Of a stretch of 64,000 nucleotides of DNA, positions 33,807 to 41,786 are shown piece by piece; position 1 is the stretch's first letter; each line of letters opens with the position of its first letter. The DNA lies in contig JAYSGB010000002.1 of assembly GCA_041913045.1 (NCBI GenBank), positions 1 through 64,000 of the forward strand. Reading direction: 5' to 3'. This stretch comes from CAMLOF01 sp041913045 (GTDB taxonomy: Bacteria > Pseudomonadota > Gammaproteobacteria > Burkholderiales > Burkholderiaceae_C). The translations under genes were made by a program, and so were the position numbers. The notes beneath the pieces are model-generated. The model saw only the letters and a list, made by a program, of their open reading frames with translations. It was not told the DNA's origin and searched no databases.

Positions 33807-34496
33807 ATGAAGTCTTTTTTCACACGCGCCAGTCAGCTGGCTACCGCATCCGCCCTTGTTTGGCTTGCAGGTTGCTCCACCCCCCTGCCACCTGCTGGAG
33901 CCCCCTCTGCGGAACCCGCCGGAGGTAGGCGCGCGGTGACTTCATACACCTTCGATGGTGGCCGCATAGAGGTGGCCACCAGCGCACAAGCATGCCAGGT
34001 GACCCTGACCGGGGAAATCCACGACGCCACGGTGCGCCGTATGGACCAGGCCATGCAACAGGTGGCGCAGGCGCGCTGTCAGGAAAAATGGCTGGTGCTG
34101 AACGTGAGCAACGGGCTGCTGGGTGACGCCATCACCCTGGGCTCGATGGCACGCAACCGGGGCTACGACACCCAGGTTCAGGCGGGCACAACCTGCAACA
34201 CACCCTGCCTGCTGGCGTTCGCCGCCGGGCGCTCCCGCGTCATGCCCGCCAGCCCTGCCCCGGCGCGCATTGCCTTCTCGCAAATCCCGCCCGACCAGGA
34301 CTTTGGCCGCACGGTCTGCGAAACAGAACTGAGCCGGGCACAGCAGCTGACGCTGACGCGATACCTGCGCGCCATGCTGCCGTCCAACACCGCCACCACG
34401 GTGTACCAGAAGATACAGGCCGCCACCTGCCGAAGCACGGACGTTTACGGCCCCGACCAGGCAGTGGTGATCGGGCTAGCCACCGGCACGCGCTGA
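33807..34496 (+). CDS. Secreted lipoprotein with ClpP/SppA-like (COG3904-type) domain
   Basis: This 229-residue protein has a lipoprotein signal (lipobox LAGCS). The body reads IEVATSAQACQVTLTGEI, LVLNVSNGLLGDAITLGSMA, and CNTPCLLAFAAGRSRVM. That order (strand, then a small-residue loop followed by helix, then C-x-x-x-C-L) is like periplasmic COG3904 proteins, which have a ClpP/crotonase-like fold. The catalytic Ser-x-Gly pattern is not clearly kept (SNGLLGDA), and Cys pairs suggest disulfides. Function unknown. A TAACAT hexamer seven bases before the ATG could give a leaderless message independent of the terminator upstream. Confidence 0.6.
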   Translation: MKSFFTRASQLATASALVWLAGCSTPLPPAGAPSAEPAGGRRAVTSYTFDGGRIEVATSAQACQVTLTGEIHDATVRRMDQAMQQVAQARCQEKWLVLNVSNGLLGDAITLGSMARNRGYDTQVQAGTTCNTPCLLAFAAGRSRVMPASPAPARIAFSQIPPDQDFGRTVCETELSRAQQLTLTRYLRAMLPSNTATTVYQKIQAATCRSTDVYGPDQAVVIGLATGTR

Positions 34497-34511
34497 CCGG
34501 CGATTGCAGGC

Positions 34512-37307
34512 TCAGTGCGCCTGCTCCCAGTTGGCGCCTACGCCCACCTCGGCCAGCAGCGGCACCTTGAGTTGCGCCACACCGGCCATCAGGCGCGGCA
34601 CCTCGGTTCGCAGCCAGTTCACCTCAGCGTCGGGCACCTCGAACACCAGTTCGTCGTGCACCTGCATGACCATGCGGGTGGCGCGCTGCTGTTCGTCCAG
34701 CGCCTTTTGCACGGCGACCATGCTCATTTTGATGAGGTCTGCTGCCGTGCCCTGCATGGGCGCGTTGATGGCGGCTCGTTCGGCCGCAGCGCGGCGCGGG
34801 CCGTTGGGTGAGTTGATCTCAGGCAGGTAGAGGCGGCGGCCGAACACGGTCTCCACGTAACCGCGCGCCTTGGCCTGGGCCTTGGTTTCGTCCATGTAGT
34901 GGCGCACGCCAGCAAAGCGCTGGAAGTAGCGGTCGATGTAGTTCTTGGCTGCCGTGTTGTCTATGCCCAGTGCCTTGGCCAGCCCGTAGCTGCTCATGCC
35001 GTAGATGAGACCGAAGTTGATGACCTTGGCATAACGGCGCTGCTCGCTGCTCACCTGCTCGGGGCTGACGCCGAACACCTCGGCCGCCGTGGCGCGGTGC
35101 ACGTCCATGCCCTCGGCAAAGGCCTTGAGCAAGGCCTCGTCGCCGCTGATGTGGGCCATGATGCGCAGCTCGATCTGCGAATAGTCGGCGCTGGCGATGA
35201 CGTGCCCGGCGGGCGCCACGAAGGCCTCGCGCACACGCCGCCCCTCTGCCGTGCGGATGGGAATGTTCTGCAGGTTGGGATCGTTGCTGGACAGGCGCCC
35301 CGTTACCGCCACCGCCTGCGCATAGTGGGTGTGCACGCGGCCGGTGCGCGGGTGAGCCATGCCTGCGAGCTTGTCGGTATAGGTGCCCTTGAGCTTGACG
35401 AGCGAGCGGTGCTCCAGGATCTTGGCGGGTAACGGGTAGTCCTCGGCCAGTTTCTCCAGCACTTCTTCGTCCGTGCTGCGCGCGCCAGTGGCGGTCTTCT
35501 TCACCACCGGCAGGCCCAGTTTGTCGAAGAAGATTTCGCCCAGCTGCTTGGGGCTGCTCAGGTTGAAGGGCTGCCCGGCAATGTCGTAGGCCTCATTCTC
35601 CAGCTGCAGGATGCGCTGGCCCAGCTCGTGGCTCTGCCGCGCCAGCGTGTCGGCGTCGATCAGCACACCATTGCGCTCCATGCGGTAGAGCGCCTCGCTG
35701 CTGGCCATTTCCAGTTCGTAGATGGCCTTGAGCTTTTCGTCGGCCTGCAGGCGCGGCCACAAGGCCAGGTGCACGTCCAGGGTCTGGTCGCTGTCCTCGC
35801 AGGAGTATTCGGCGGCTTTGTCGATGGCCACCTGGGCAAAGGGAATCTGGTGCGCGCCCTTGCCGCAGAGTTCTTCGTAGCTGATGCCACTGCGGCCCAG
35901 GTGGCGCTCGGCCAGGCTGCCCAGGTTGTGAGGCTTGTGCACCTCCAGCACGTAGCTTTGCAGCATGGTGTCGTGGGCGTAGCCACGCACCTCAATGCCG
36001 TGGTTGGCAAACACATGGCGGTCGTACTTGACATGCTGCCCCAGCTTGAGCGCGGCGGGGTTCTCCAGCCACGGCTTCAGGCGTGCCAGCACCTCATCGC
36101 GCGGCAACTGGGCGGGCACATCAGGGTAGTCGTGTGCCAGGGGCACGTAGGCGGCCTCGCCTGGCTTCACGCTGATGGAGATGCCCACGATCTCGGCACG
36201 CATCTCGTCGAGCGAAGTGGTTTCGGTATCCACGGCCACCAGCTCTGCCGCCTGGACGCGTGCCAGCCAAGTATCGAAAGCCTCCCACGTCAGAACGGTG
36301 TCGTAGTGCTTGTGGGTCACGGAAGACGTGCCTGCTGGCGGGTCGGCGAACAGATCGCCGGTCAGCCCCGCAGGCGCTGCGGCTTTTGCCTTGGCACCAT
36401 CGGCTCCTGCATCGCCCTGGCCTTCTGCCAGCGAACGCGCAAGGCCCTTAAAGCCATAACGCTCATAGAACTCACGCAGGGCCGCCACCTCGCGTTCGCG
36501 CAGCACCAGACTGTCCAAGGCAGGCAGGCCGGGCACGTAACCGTTCAGGTCGCAATCGGTCTTGATGGTCACCAGCCTGCGCCCGGTGGGCAGCCAGTCC
36601 AGCGCCTTGCGCAGGTTGTCGCCCGCCACGCCCTTGATCTTATCGGCGTTGGCCACCACGCCATCCAGCGAACCGTGCTCCTGCAGCCACTTGGCAGCCG
36701 TCTTGGGGCCCACCTTCTCCACACCGGGCACGTTGTCCACCGCGTCGCCCACCAGGGTCTGGTAATCCACCATCAAGGTCGGCGGCACGCCGAATTCCGC
36801 CGTCACGCCAGCCACGTCGCGCACCTTGCCGTTCATGGTGTCGATGATGGTGATGTGCTCGTTGACCAGTTGGCTCAAGTCTTTGTCGCCGCTGGAGACG
36901 ATCACCCGCACACCCTGCGCCGCTGCCGTGGCAGCCAATGTGCCGATCACGTCGTCAGCCTCCACGCCGGGCACGTCCAGCACGTTCCAGCCCATGAGGC
37001 GCACCACCTCGTGGATGGGGGTGATCTGCGCGCGCAGGTCGTCGGGCATGGGGCTGCGATGGGCCTTGTACTCGGGGTACAGCTCGTCGCGGAAGGTGGG
37101 GCCGGACGCATCGAACACGCAGGCCACGTAATCGCCCGGGTGTTCCTTCTGCAGCGCCTGCATCATGTTGATCATGCCGCGTATGGCACCCGTGGCGGGG
37201 CTTGCCGGGTCGCCGGGTACGGCGCGCAGGTCGGGCATGGCGTGAAAGGCGCGGTAGAGGTAGCTGGAGCCATCCACCAGCACCAGGGTCTTCGGGTTCT
37301 CGGTCAT
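34512..37307 (-). CDS. polA: DNA polymerase I
   Basis: This 931-residue family A polymerase has three domains. The N-terminal 5'-3' exonuclease/FEN domain shows DGSSYLYRAFHAMP and VSSGDKDLSQLV. The 3'-5' exonuclease shows VAVDTETTSLDEM and YSCEDSDQT, so proofreading residues are present. The polymerase domain shows SADYSQIELRIMAHIS, RRYAKVINFGLIYGMSSYGLA and MVMQVHDELVFEVPD, including both catalytic aspartates. Length is typical. It is divergent from DUF2782, with both genes having -10-like hexamers 6-7 bases before their ATGs. Confidence 0.97.
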   Translation of the reverse strand: MTENPKTLVLVDGSSYLYRAFHAMPDLRAVPGDPASPATGAIRGMINMMQALQKEHPGDYVACVFDASGPTFRDELYPEYKAHRSPMPDDLRAQITPIHEVVRLMGWNVLDVPGVEADDVIGTLAATAAAQGVRVIVSSGDKDLSQLVNEHITIIDTMNGKVRDVAGVTAEFGVPPTLMVDYQTLVGDAVDNVPGVEKVGPKTAAKWLQEHGSLDGVVANADKIKGVAGDNLRKALDWLPTGRRLVTIKTDCDLNGYVPGLPALDSLVLREREVAALREFYERYGFKGLARSLAEGQGDAGADGAKAKAAAPAGLTGDLFADPPAGTSSVTHKHYDTVLTWEAFDTWLARVQAAELVAVDTETTSLDEMRAEIVGISISVKPGEAAYVPLAHDYPDVPAQLPRDEVLARLKPWLENPAALKLGQHVKYDRHVFANHGIEVRGYAHDTMLQSYVLEVHKPHNLGSLAERHLGRSGISYEELCGKGAHQIPFAQVAIDKAAEYSCEDSDQTLDVHLALWPRLQADEKLKAIYELEMASSEALYRMERNGVLIDADTLARQSHELGQRILQLENEAYDIAGQPFNLSSPKQLGEIFFDKLGLPVVKKTATGARSTDEEVLEKLAEDYPLPAKILEHRSLVKLKGTYTDKLAGMAHPRTGRVHTHYAQAVAVTGRLSSNDPNLQNIPIRTAEGRRVREAFVAPAGHVIASADYSQIELRIMAHISGDEALLKAFAEGMDVHRATAAEVFGVSPEQVSSEQRRYAKVINFGLIYGMSSYGLAKALGIDNTAAKNYIDRYFQRFAGVRHYMDETKAQAKARGYVETVFGRRLYLPEINSPNGPRRAAAERAAINAPMQGTAADLIKMSMVAVQKALDEQQRATRMVMQVHDELVFEVPDAEVNWLRTEVPRLMAGVAQLKVPLLAEVGVGANWEQAH

Positions 37308-37314
37308 GGGCGTG

Positions 37315-37320
37315 ATTGTG
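37315..37320 (-). promoter_or_regulatory. -10-like hexamer CACAAT seven bases before polA ATG
   Basis: On the minus strand CACAAT is followed by seven bases and the polA ATG; no Shine-Dalgarno sequence is present. This suggests a leaderless polA message, by analogy with parE and uvrD in this window. Confidence 0.35.
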
Positions 37321-37332
37321 CGGGCAAATGCC

Positions 37333-37338
37333 TACAAT
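37333..37338 (+). promoter_or_regulatory. -10-like hexamer TACAAT six bases before DUF2782 ATG
   Basis: TACAAT is followed by six bases (CTAGGG) and the ATG at 37345. A start at or beside the ATG is predicted, although AGGG could also serve weakly as a ribosome site. No clear -35. Confidence 0.4.
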
Positions 37339-37344
37339 CTAGGG

Positions 37345-37689
37345 ATGCGACCCTTTTCCGCCCCCCTTGCTCCCGCACACGTGCGCCTGACTCTTGCCGC
37401 CGCCGTGCTGTTCTGTCTGTCTGCACAAGTACAGGCCCAATCAGCCCCCACCCCAGGCCAGGTGGCCCAGGAACCCGTGCGTACGCTGGAGCAGAAAACC
37501 GAACGCATTACCCACGAAGACGCAGGCAGCCGCATTGAAGAGTTGCGCGTCGGTGGCCAGACCCGCAGCATCGACGTGCAGACCAAGACCGCCGTGCCTG
37601 GCTACCAGGTACAACCCATCGACCCCAGCCAGTCCGACGAAAACAAGGGCAAGGCGGGCAAGAGCAGCTGGCGTCTGCTGAACTTCTGA
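37345..37689 (+). CDS. DUF2782 family secreted protein
   Basis: This 114-residue protein has a Sec signal (LTLAAAVLFCLSAQVQAQS, cleaved near residue 32). The mature body reads RIEELRVGGQTRSIDVQTKT, VPGYQVQPID and ends GKSSWRLLNF. The ITH-x(n)-RIEELRVGG...YQV pattern is that of DUF2782, a periplasmic family of unknown role that is commonly found between polA and thrB in proteobacteria, exactly as here. The thrB start follows after two bases, so the genes are cotranscribed. Confidence 0.85.
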   Translation: MRPFSAPLAPAHVRLTLAAAVLFCLSAQVQAQSAPTPGQVAQEPVRTLEQKTERITHEDAGSRIEELRVGGQTRSIDVQTKTAVPGYQVQPIDPSQSDENKGKAGKSSWRLLNF

Positions 37690-37691
37690 TC

Positions 37692-38645
37692 ATGGCTGTC
37701 TACACCGAAGTCTCTGAGACCGAGGCTGCGGCGCTGTTGCGCCGTCTGGACCTGGGCGAGCTGGTGTCGATGGCTGGCTGCGCGGGCGGCATCGAGAACA
37801 CCAACTATTTCGTCTCCACCGAGCGCGAGGGCCAGACGCACGACTACGTGCTGACCCTGTTCGAGCGACTGAGCTTCGAGCAACTGCCCTTCTATCTGCA
37901 CCTGATGAAGCACCTGGCGGGCAAGGGCATCCCCGTGCCCGACCCTGCCGCAGACGGCAAAGGCGAGATCCTCCACAAGATGAAGGGCAAGCCTGCGTCG
38001 GTGGTGAACAAGCTGCGCGGGAAGCACGAACTTGCCCCCACCGCTGGACAGTGTGCCCAAGTGGGCACGATGCTGGCACGCATGCACCTGGCCGGGCTGG
38101 ACTACGACCGGCGCCAGCCCAACCTGCGCGGCCTGCCCTGGTGGAACGAGACCGTGCCCGTGGTCCTGCCCCACCTTCAGCCTGAGCAGGCCAACCTGCT
38201 CAGGAGCGAACTGGCCTACCAGAACCACGTGGCCGCCGGCCCCAGCTACGAGGCCCTGCCCCGTGGCCCCATCCACGCCGACCTGTTCCGCGACAACGTG
38301 ATGTTCGAGAACGGCCAGCTCACGGGCTTCTTCGACTTTTACTTTGCCGGGGTGGATGCCTTTGCCTTCGACCTGGCGGTGTGCCTGAACGACTGGTGCA
38401 TTGACCTGCCCACTGGCGTGCAGGATGATGAACGCACGACCGCCATGCTGGGCGCATACGAGTCGGTTCGCCCGTTGACCGCTGCCGAGCGCGAGTTGAT
38501 GCCTGCCATGTTGCGCGCGGGCGCACTGCGCTTCTGGCTGTCGCGCCTGTGGGACTGGTACCTGCCGCGTGAAGCCAGCATGCTCAAGCCGCACGACCCC
38601 ACTCACTTCGAGCGCGTGCTGCGCGCCCGCCTGGCGCAGCTATGA
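37692..38645 (+). CDS. thrB: Homoserine kinase (aminoglycoside-phosphotransferase fold)
   Basis: This 317-residue kinase is of the alternative ThrB type used by pseudomonads and Burkholderiales, unrelated to the GHMP kinase of E. coli. The substrate-proximal N-terminus GGIENTNYFV, the catalytic loop GPIHADLFRDNVMF and the metal-binding FFDFYFAG are visible. It phosphorylates homoserine in threonine synthesis. It follows DUF2782 by two bases and overlaps the next gene by four. Confidence 0.93.
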   Translation: MAVYTEVSETEAAALLRRLDLGELVSMAGCAGGIENTNYFVSTEREGQTHDYVLTLFERLSFEQLPFYLHLMKHLAGKGIPVPDPAADGKGEILHKMKGKPASVVNKLRGKHELAPTAGQCAQVGTMLARMHLAGLDYDRRQPNLRGLPWWNETVPVVLPHLQPEQANLLRSELAYQNHVAAGPSYEALPRGPIHADLFRDNVMFENGQLTGFFDFYFAGVDAFAFDLAVCLNDWCIDLPTGVQDDERTTAMLGAYESVRPLTAAERELMPAMLRAGALRFWLSRLWDWYLPREASMLKPHDPTHFERVLRARLAQL

Positions 38646-39421
38646 AACTCAACCGCGTACCGGCACGCACCGGGCTACTCTGGGTGAAGCTGGGCATACA
38701 GACCTTCCTGCGCCAACCGCTGGCCCTGGCGGGGCTGTTCTTCATGTTCATGCTCGCCGTGTCCGTGCTCACGCTGGTGCCACTGGTAGGCGCTGCCATG
38801 GCCCTGGCGCTGTTGCCAGCCGCCACCCTGGGCCTGATGGCCGCCACCCGCGAGGTGACCACCGGCAGCTTCCCCATGCCTGCCGTGCTGGCCAGCGCCT
38901 TTCGTGCCGGGCGCGAACGGGTCCGATCCATGCTGGTGCTGGGCGGCCTCTACGCCATCGGCTCGCTGCTCATCATGCTGCTGGCCGCGCTCATAGCTGG
39001 CGACCCAAGCAGCGCCCTGCAGCAAGGAACAGAAATCACCGAAGAGGCGTTGCGCGAGCCAGCCATCGTGCGCAACCTCGTCGTCAACATGGTGCTCTAC
39101 GTGCCGCTGGGTCTGCTGTTCTGGCATGCGCCAGCGCTGGTGCACTGGCATGGGATCACACCCGTCAAGAGCCTGTTCTTCAGCGCGCTTGCCTGCTGGG
39201 CCAACAAAGGCGCCATGCTGGTGTATTTCTTGGCTTGGTCTGCCGTGTTCATGCTCATTGCCCTGGCGGTGGTGATGCTGGCCTCGGTTCTGGGCGGCGC
39301 GCAGCTGCTCAGCGTGCTGATGTTCCCCATGGCCATGCTGATGAGTGCCATGTTCTTCACGTCGGTGTACTTCACCTTCCGCGACAGCTTCATCACCGAC
39401 GACGGACAGACGCCGGCCTGA
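38642..39421 (+). CDS. BPSS1780-type multi-span membrane protein
   Basis: This 259-residue inner-membrane protein has about six helices. It begins MKLNRVPARTGLLWVKLGI, a start I associate with the BPSS1780 family of Burkholderiales. Helices include LALAGLFFMFMLAVSVLTLV and MLVLGGLYAIGSLLIMLLAA. No enzymatic motif is seen and the role is unknown. Its ATG overlaps the thrB stop (ATGA), so it is part of the DUF2782-thrB operon. Confidence 0.75.
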   Translation: MKLNRVPARTGLLWVKLGIQTFLRQPLALAGLFFMFMLAVSVLTLVPLVGAAMALALLPAATLGLMAATREVTTGSFPMPAVLASAFRAGRERVRSMLVLGGLYAIGSLLIMLLAALIAGDPSSALQQGTEITEEALREPAIVRNLVVNMVLYVPLGLLFWHAPALVHWHGITPVKSLFFSALACWANKGAMLVYFLAWSAVFMLIALAVVMLASVLGGAQLLSVLMFPMAMLMSAMFFTSVYFTFRDSFITDDGQTPA

Positions 39422-39448
39422 GAACACGGTCACGCGAACGCCACAGAC

Positions 39449-39466
39449 CTGTCACAGCGTTTTCAC
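39449..39466 (+). promoter_or_regulatory. Putative Pho box upstream of phoX
   Basis: CTGTCAC at 39449-39455, four bases, then TTTTCAC at 39460-39466. The two seven-base units are 11 bases apart, the spacing of PhoB-binding direct repeats (CTGTCAT/C). The first unit is near-perfect, the second matches five of seven. The site is 43 bases before the phoX start. Confidence 0.55.
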
Positions 39467-39508
39467 AGACGAACAGCAAGCTACTCGCTGCTGTTCAACT
39501 ACCTGTGA

Positions 39509-41686
39509 GTGATCACTGTGACAAACGATTCCCGCCCCGGTACGCACTTCAACGAAGAAGACTCCAACACCTCCAGCAACGCTGCCTTCGAACAGGTGCT
39601 GGACGCACGCCTGAGCCGCCGCAGCCTGCTGCGCGGTGGCGCAGGCATGGCGGGTGCCGCCACCCTGGGCACGGCAGCACTGTCTGGCTGTGCAACCACC
39701 AGCGGCCCTGCGGCCGCCGTGACCGCCCTGGGTTTCAAGGCCGTGGCCAAGAGCACCGCAGACGTGCTGACAGTGCCCGAAGGCTACACAGCGCAGGTGC
39801 TGTACGGTCTGGGCGACCCGCTCACCGCCAGCACGCCCGCCTTCAAGAACGACGGTACCGATGACAACTGGGGCAACCGCGCAGGGGACCACCACGACGG
39901 CCTGGAATGGTTTGGTCTGGACGCCGGCGGCAACCCTTCTGACACCTTCAATTCGCGCGGGCTGCTGGCCGTCAACCACGAAGCCACTACCGACGAGAAA
40001 CTCGCCTCCTTCTTCATCCACGCCAACGGCGGCACCGCCACTCTGCCCCGCCCTGCGGCGGAAGTGGACAAGGAACTGATGATCCACGGCCTGTCCGTGG
40101 TGGAAGTGCAGTCCGACGGCAAGCGTTGGACCTACAAAAACAGCTCACCGCTCAACCGCCGCATCACCACGATGACTGAGGCCATCATCACCGGCCCGGC
40201 CCGTGGTACCGAACACGTTGTGACCAAGTACAGCGCCGACGGAACCAAGGCCCGTGGCACGTTGAACAACTGCGGCACCGGCCGCACGCCCTGGGGCACC
40301 TTTGTGTCTGGTGAAGAGAACTGGTACGGCTACTTCTTCCGCGATGCCAAGGACGACGAGCGCCGTGGCAAGAACGATAAGCAAGTGCAAGCCCTCAAGC
40401 GCTACGGCCGTAAGGCTGGTGACGCCAGCCGCCATGGCTGGGAAAGCGCTGGCAGCGACGACCGCTTCGTGCGCTGGAACAACGGTGCTCTGGCCGCTTC
40501 TGCCAAGGAAGACTACCGCAACGAGATGAACACCTTCGGCTACGTGGTGGAACTCGACCCCTACAACCCAAAGGAAGTGCTGCGCAAGCGCACCGCTCTG
40601 GGCCGCTTTGCCCACGAGGCCGTGGCCTTCGCCAAGCCCGTTGCTGGTCAGCCCATCGTCGCCTACATGGGTGACGACGCCCGTGGCGAGTACATCTACA
40701 AGTACGTGTCCGACGCCAAGTGGGACCCGGCCGATGCCAAACCCACCAACCGCCTGGCCGCTGGCGACAAGTACCTGGACAAAGGCACCCTGTACGCCGC
40801 GCGCTTCAAGGACGACGGCACTGGCGAATGGCTGGAACTGTCCATGAACAACCCGGTGCTGGCCAACAGCTCGTACTTCGAGTTCAAGAGCAACGCCGAC
40901 ATGGCCATCTTCACCCGTCTGGCCGCCGACGCTGTGGGCGCCACCAAGATGGACCGCCCTGAATGGGGTGGCGTGAACCCGAAGAACGGCGAGGTCTATA
41001 TCACCCTGACGAACAACAGCAACCGCACCGCCGCCGCCACTGACGCCGCCAACCCGCGCGCCTACACCGACATGAAGGGCAGCAAGGAACAGAAGGGCAA
41101 CGTGCACGGCCACATCGTGCGCTTTGCCGAGTCTGGCCCCGCAGCCATGTCCTTCAAGTGGGACATCTACCTGTTCGCATCCGAAGCCGACGCCGACAAG
41201 GCCAACATCAACCTGTCGAACCTGACGGACGAGAACGATCTGTCGTCCCCCGACGGCCTGGTGTTCAGCAAGGCCACCGGCATCTGCTGGATCCAGACGG
41301 ACGACGGCGCCTACACCGACAAGACGAACTGCATGCTGCTGGCAGCCCTGCCCGGCCAGGTGGGTGACGGTGGGAGCAAGACCCTGCGCCATGGCGACCG
41401 CAGCGTCACCACCCACATGGGCAAGGCGCAGACACCCGCCACGCTCAAGCGCTTTCTGGTCGGCCCCAAGGGCAGCGAGATCACCGGCATCACCGAAACG
41501 CCGGATGGCCGTGCCGTGTTCGTGAACATTCAGCACCCCGGCGAAAACACCAAGATGGCAGACGTGCAGAACCCTGCCAAGTACGAGAGCCAGTGGCCCT
41601 CCAACGCAGGTTACGGCGCGGGCAAACGCCCACGCTCCGCCACCATCGTCATCACCAAGAACGACGGCGGCGTGATCGGCAGCTGA
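39509..41686 (+). CDS. phoX: PhoX-family alkaline phosphatase, Tat-exported
   Basis: This 725-residue DUF839/PhoX protein has a twin-arginine signal at about residues 30-60 (LSRRSLLRGGAGMAGAA, then LSGCATTSG), typical for a Ca/Fe cofactor enzyme folded before export. Family segments include GRTPWGTFVSGEENWYGYF, GRFAHEAVAFAKP, YMGDDARGEYIYKYVS and SPDGLVFSKATGICWIQTD. It releases phosphate from organic esters in the periplasm. The start is GTG at 39509, or GTG at 39518. A Pho box precedes it and a strong terminator follows. Confidence 0.9.
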   Translation: MITVTNDSRPGTHFNEEDSNTSSNAAFEQVLDARLSRRSLLRGGAGMAGAATLGTAALSGCATTSGPAAAVTALGFKAVAKSTADVLTVPEGYTAQVLYGLGDPLTASTPAFKNDGTDDNWGNRAGDHHDGLEWFGLDAGGNPSDTFNSRGLLAVNHEATTDEKLASFFIHANGGTATLPRPAAEVDKELMIHGLSVVEVQSDGKRWTYKNSSPLNRRITTMTEAIITGPARGTEHVVTKYSADGTKARGTLNNCGTGRTPWGTFVSGEENWYGYFFRDAKDDERRGKNDKQVQALKRYGRKAGDASRHGWESAGSDDRFVRWNNGALAASAKEDYRNEMNTFGYVVELDPYNPKEVLRKRTALGRFAHEAVAFAKPVAGQPIVAYMGDDARGEYIYKYVSDAKWDPADAKPTNRLAAGDKYLDKGTLYAARFKDDGTGEWLELSMNNPVLANSSYFEFKSNADMAIFTRLAADAVGATKMDRPEWGGVNPKNGEVYITLTNNSNRTAAATDAANPRAYTDMKGSKEQKGNVHGHIVRFAESGPAAMSFKWDIYLFASEADADKANINLSNLTDENDLSSPDGLVFSKATGICWIQTDDGAYTDKTNCMLLAALPGQVGDGGSKTLRHGDRSVTTHMGKAQTPATLKRFLVGPKGSEITGITETPDGRAVFVNIQHPGENTKMADVQNPAKYESQWPSNAGYGAGKRPRSATIVITKNDGGVIGS

Positions 41687-41742
41687 TCACACAAAAAAGT
41701 TCACGTTTCGGGAAAGCGCGTGGGTCCCGCCCACGCATTGAC

Positions 41743-41776
41743 ACCGCCAGGGCCTTCGGGCCCCGGCGGTTTTTTT
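41743..41776 (+). terminator. Intrinsic terminator after phoX
   Basis: ACCGCC, bulged A, GGGCC, TTCG loop, GGCCC, C, GGCGGT, then a T-run. It lies 57 bases after the phoX stop, before the convergent uvrD. Confidence 0.9.
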
Positions 41777-41786
41777 CTTCGCCCGG

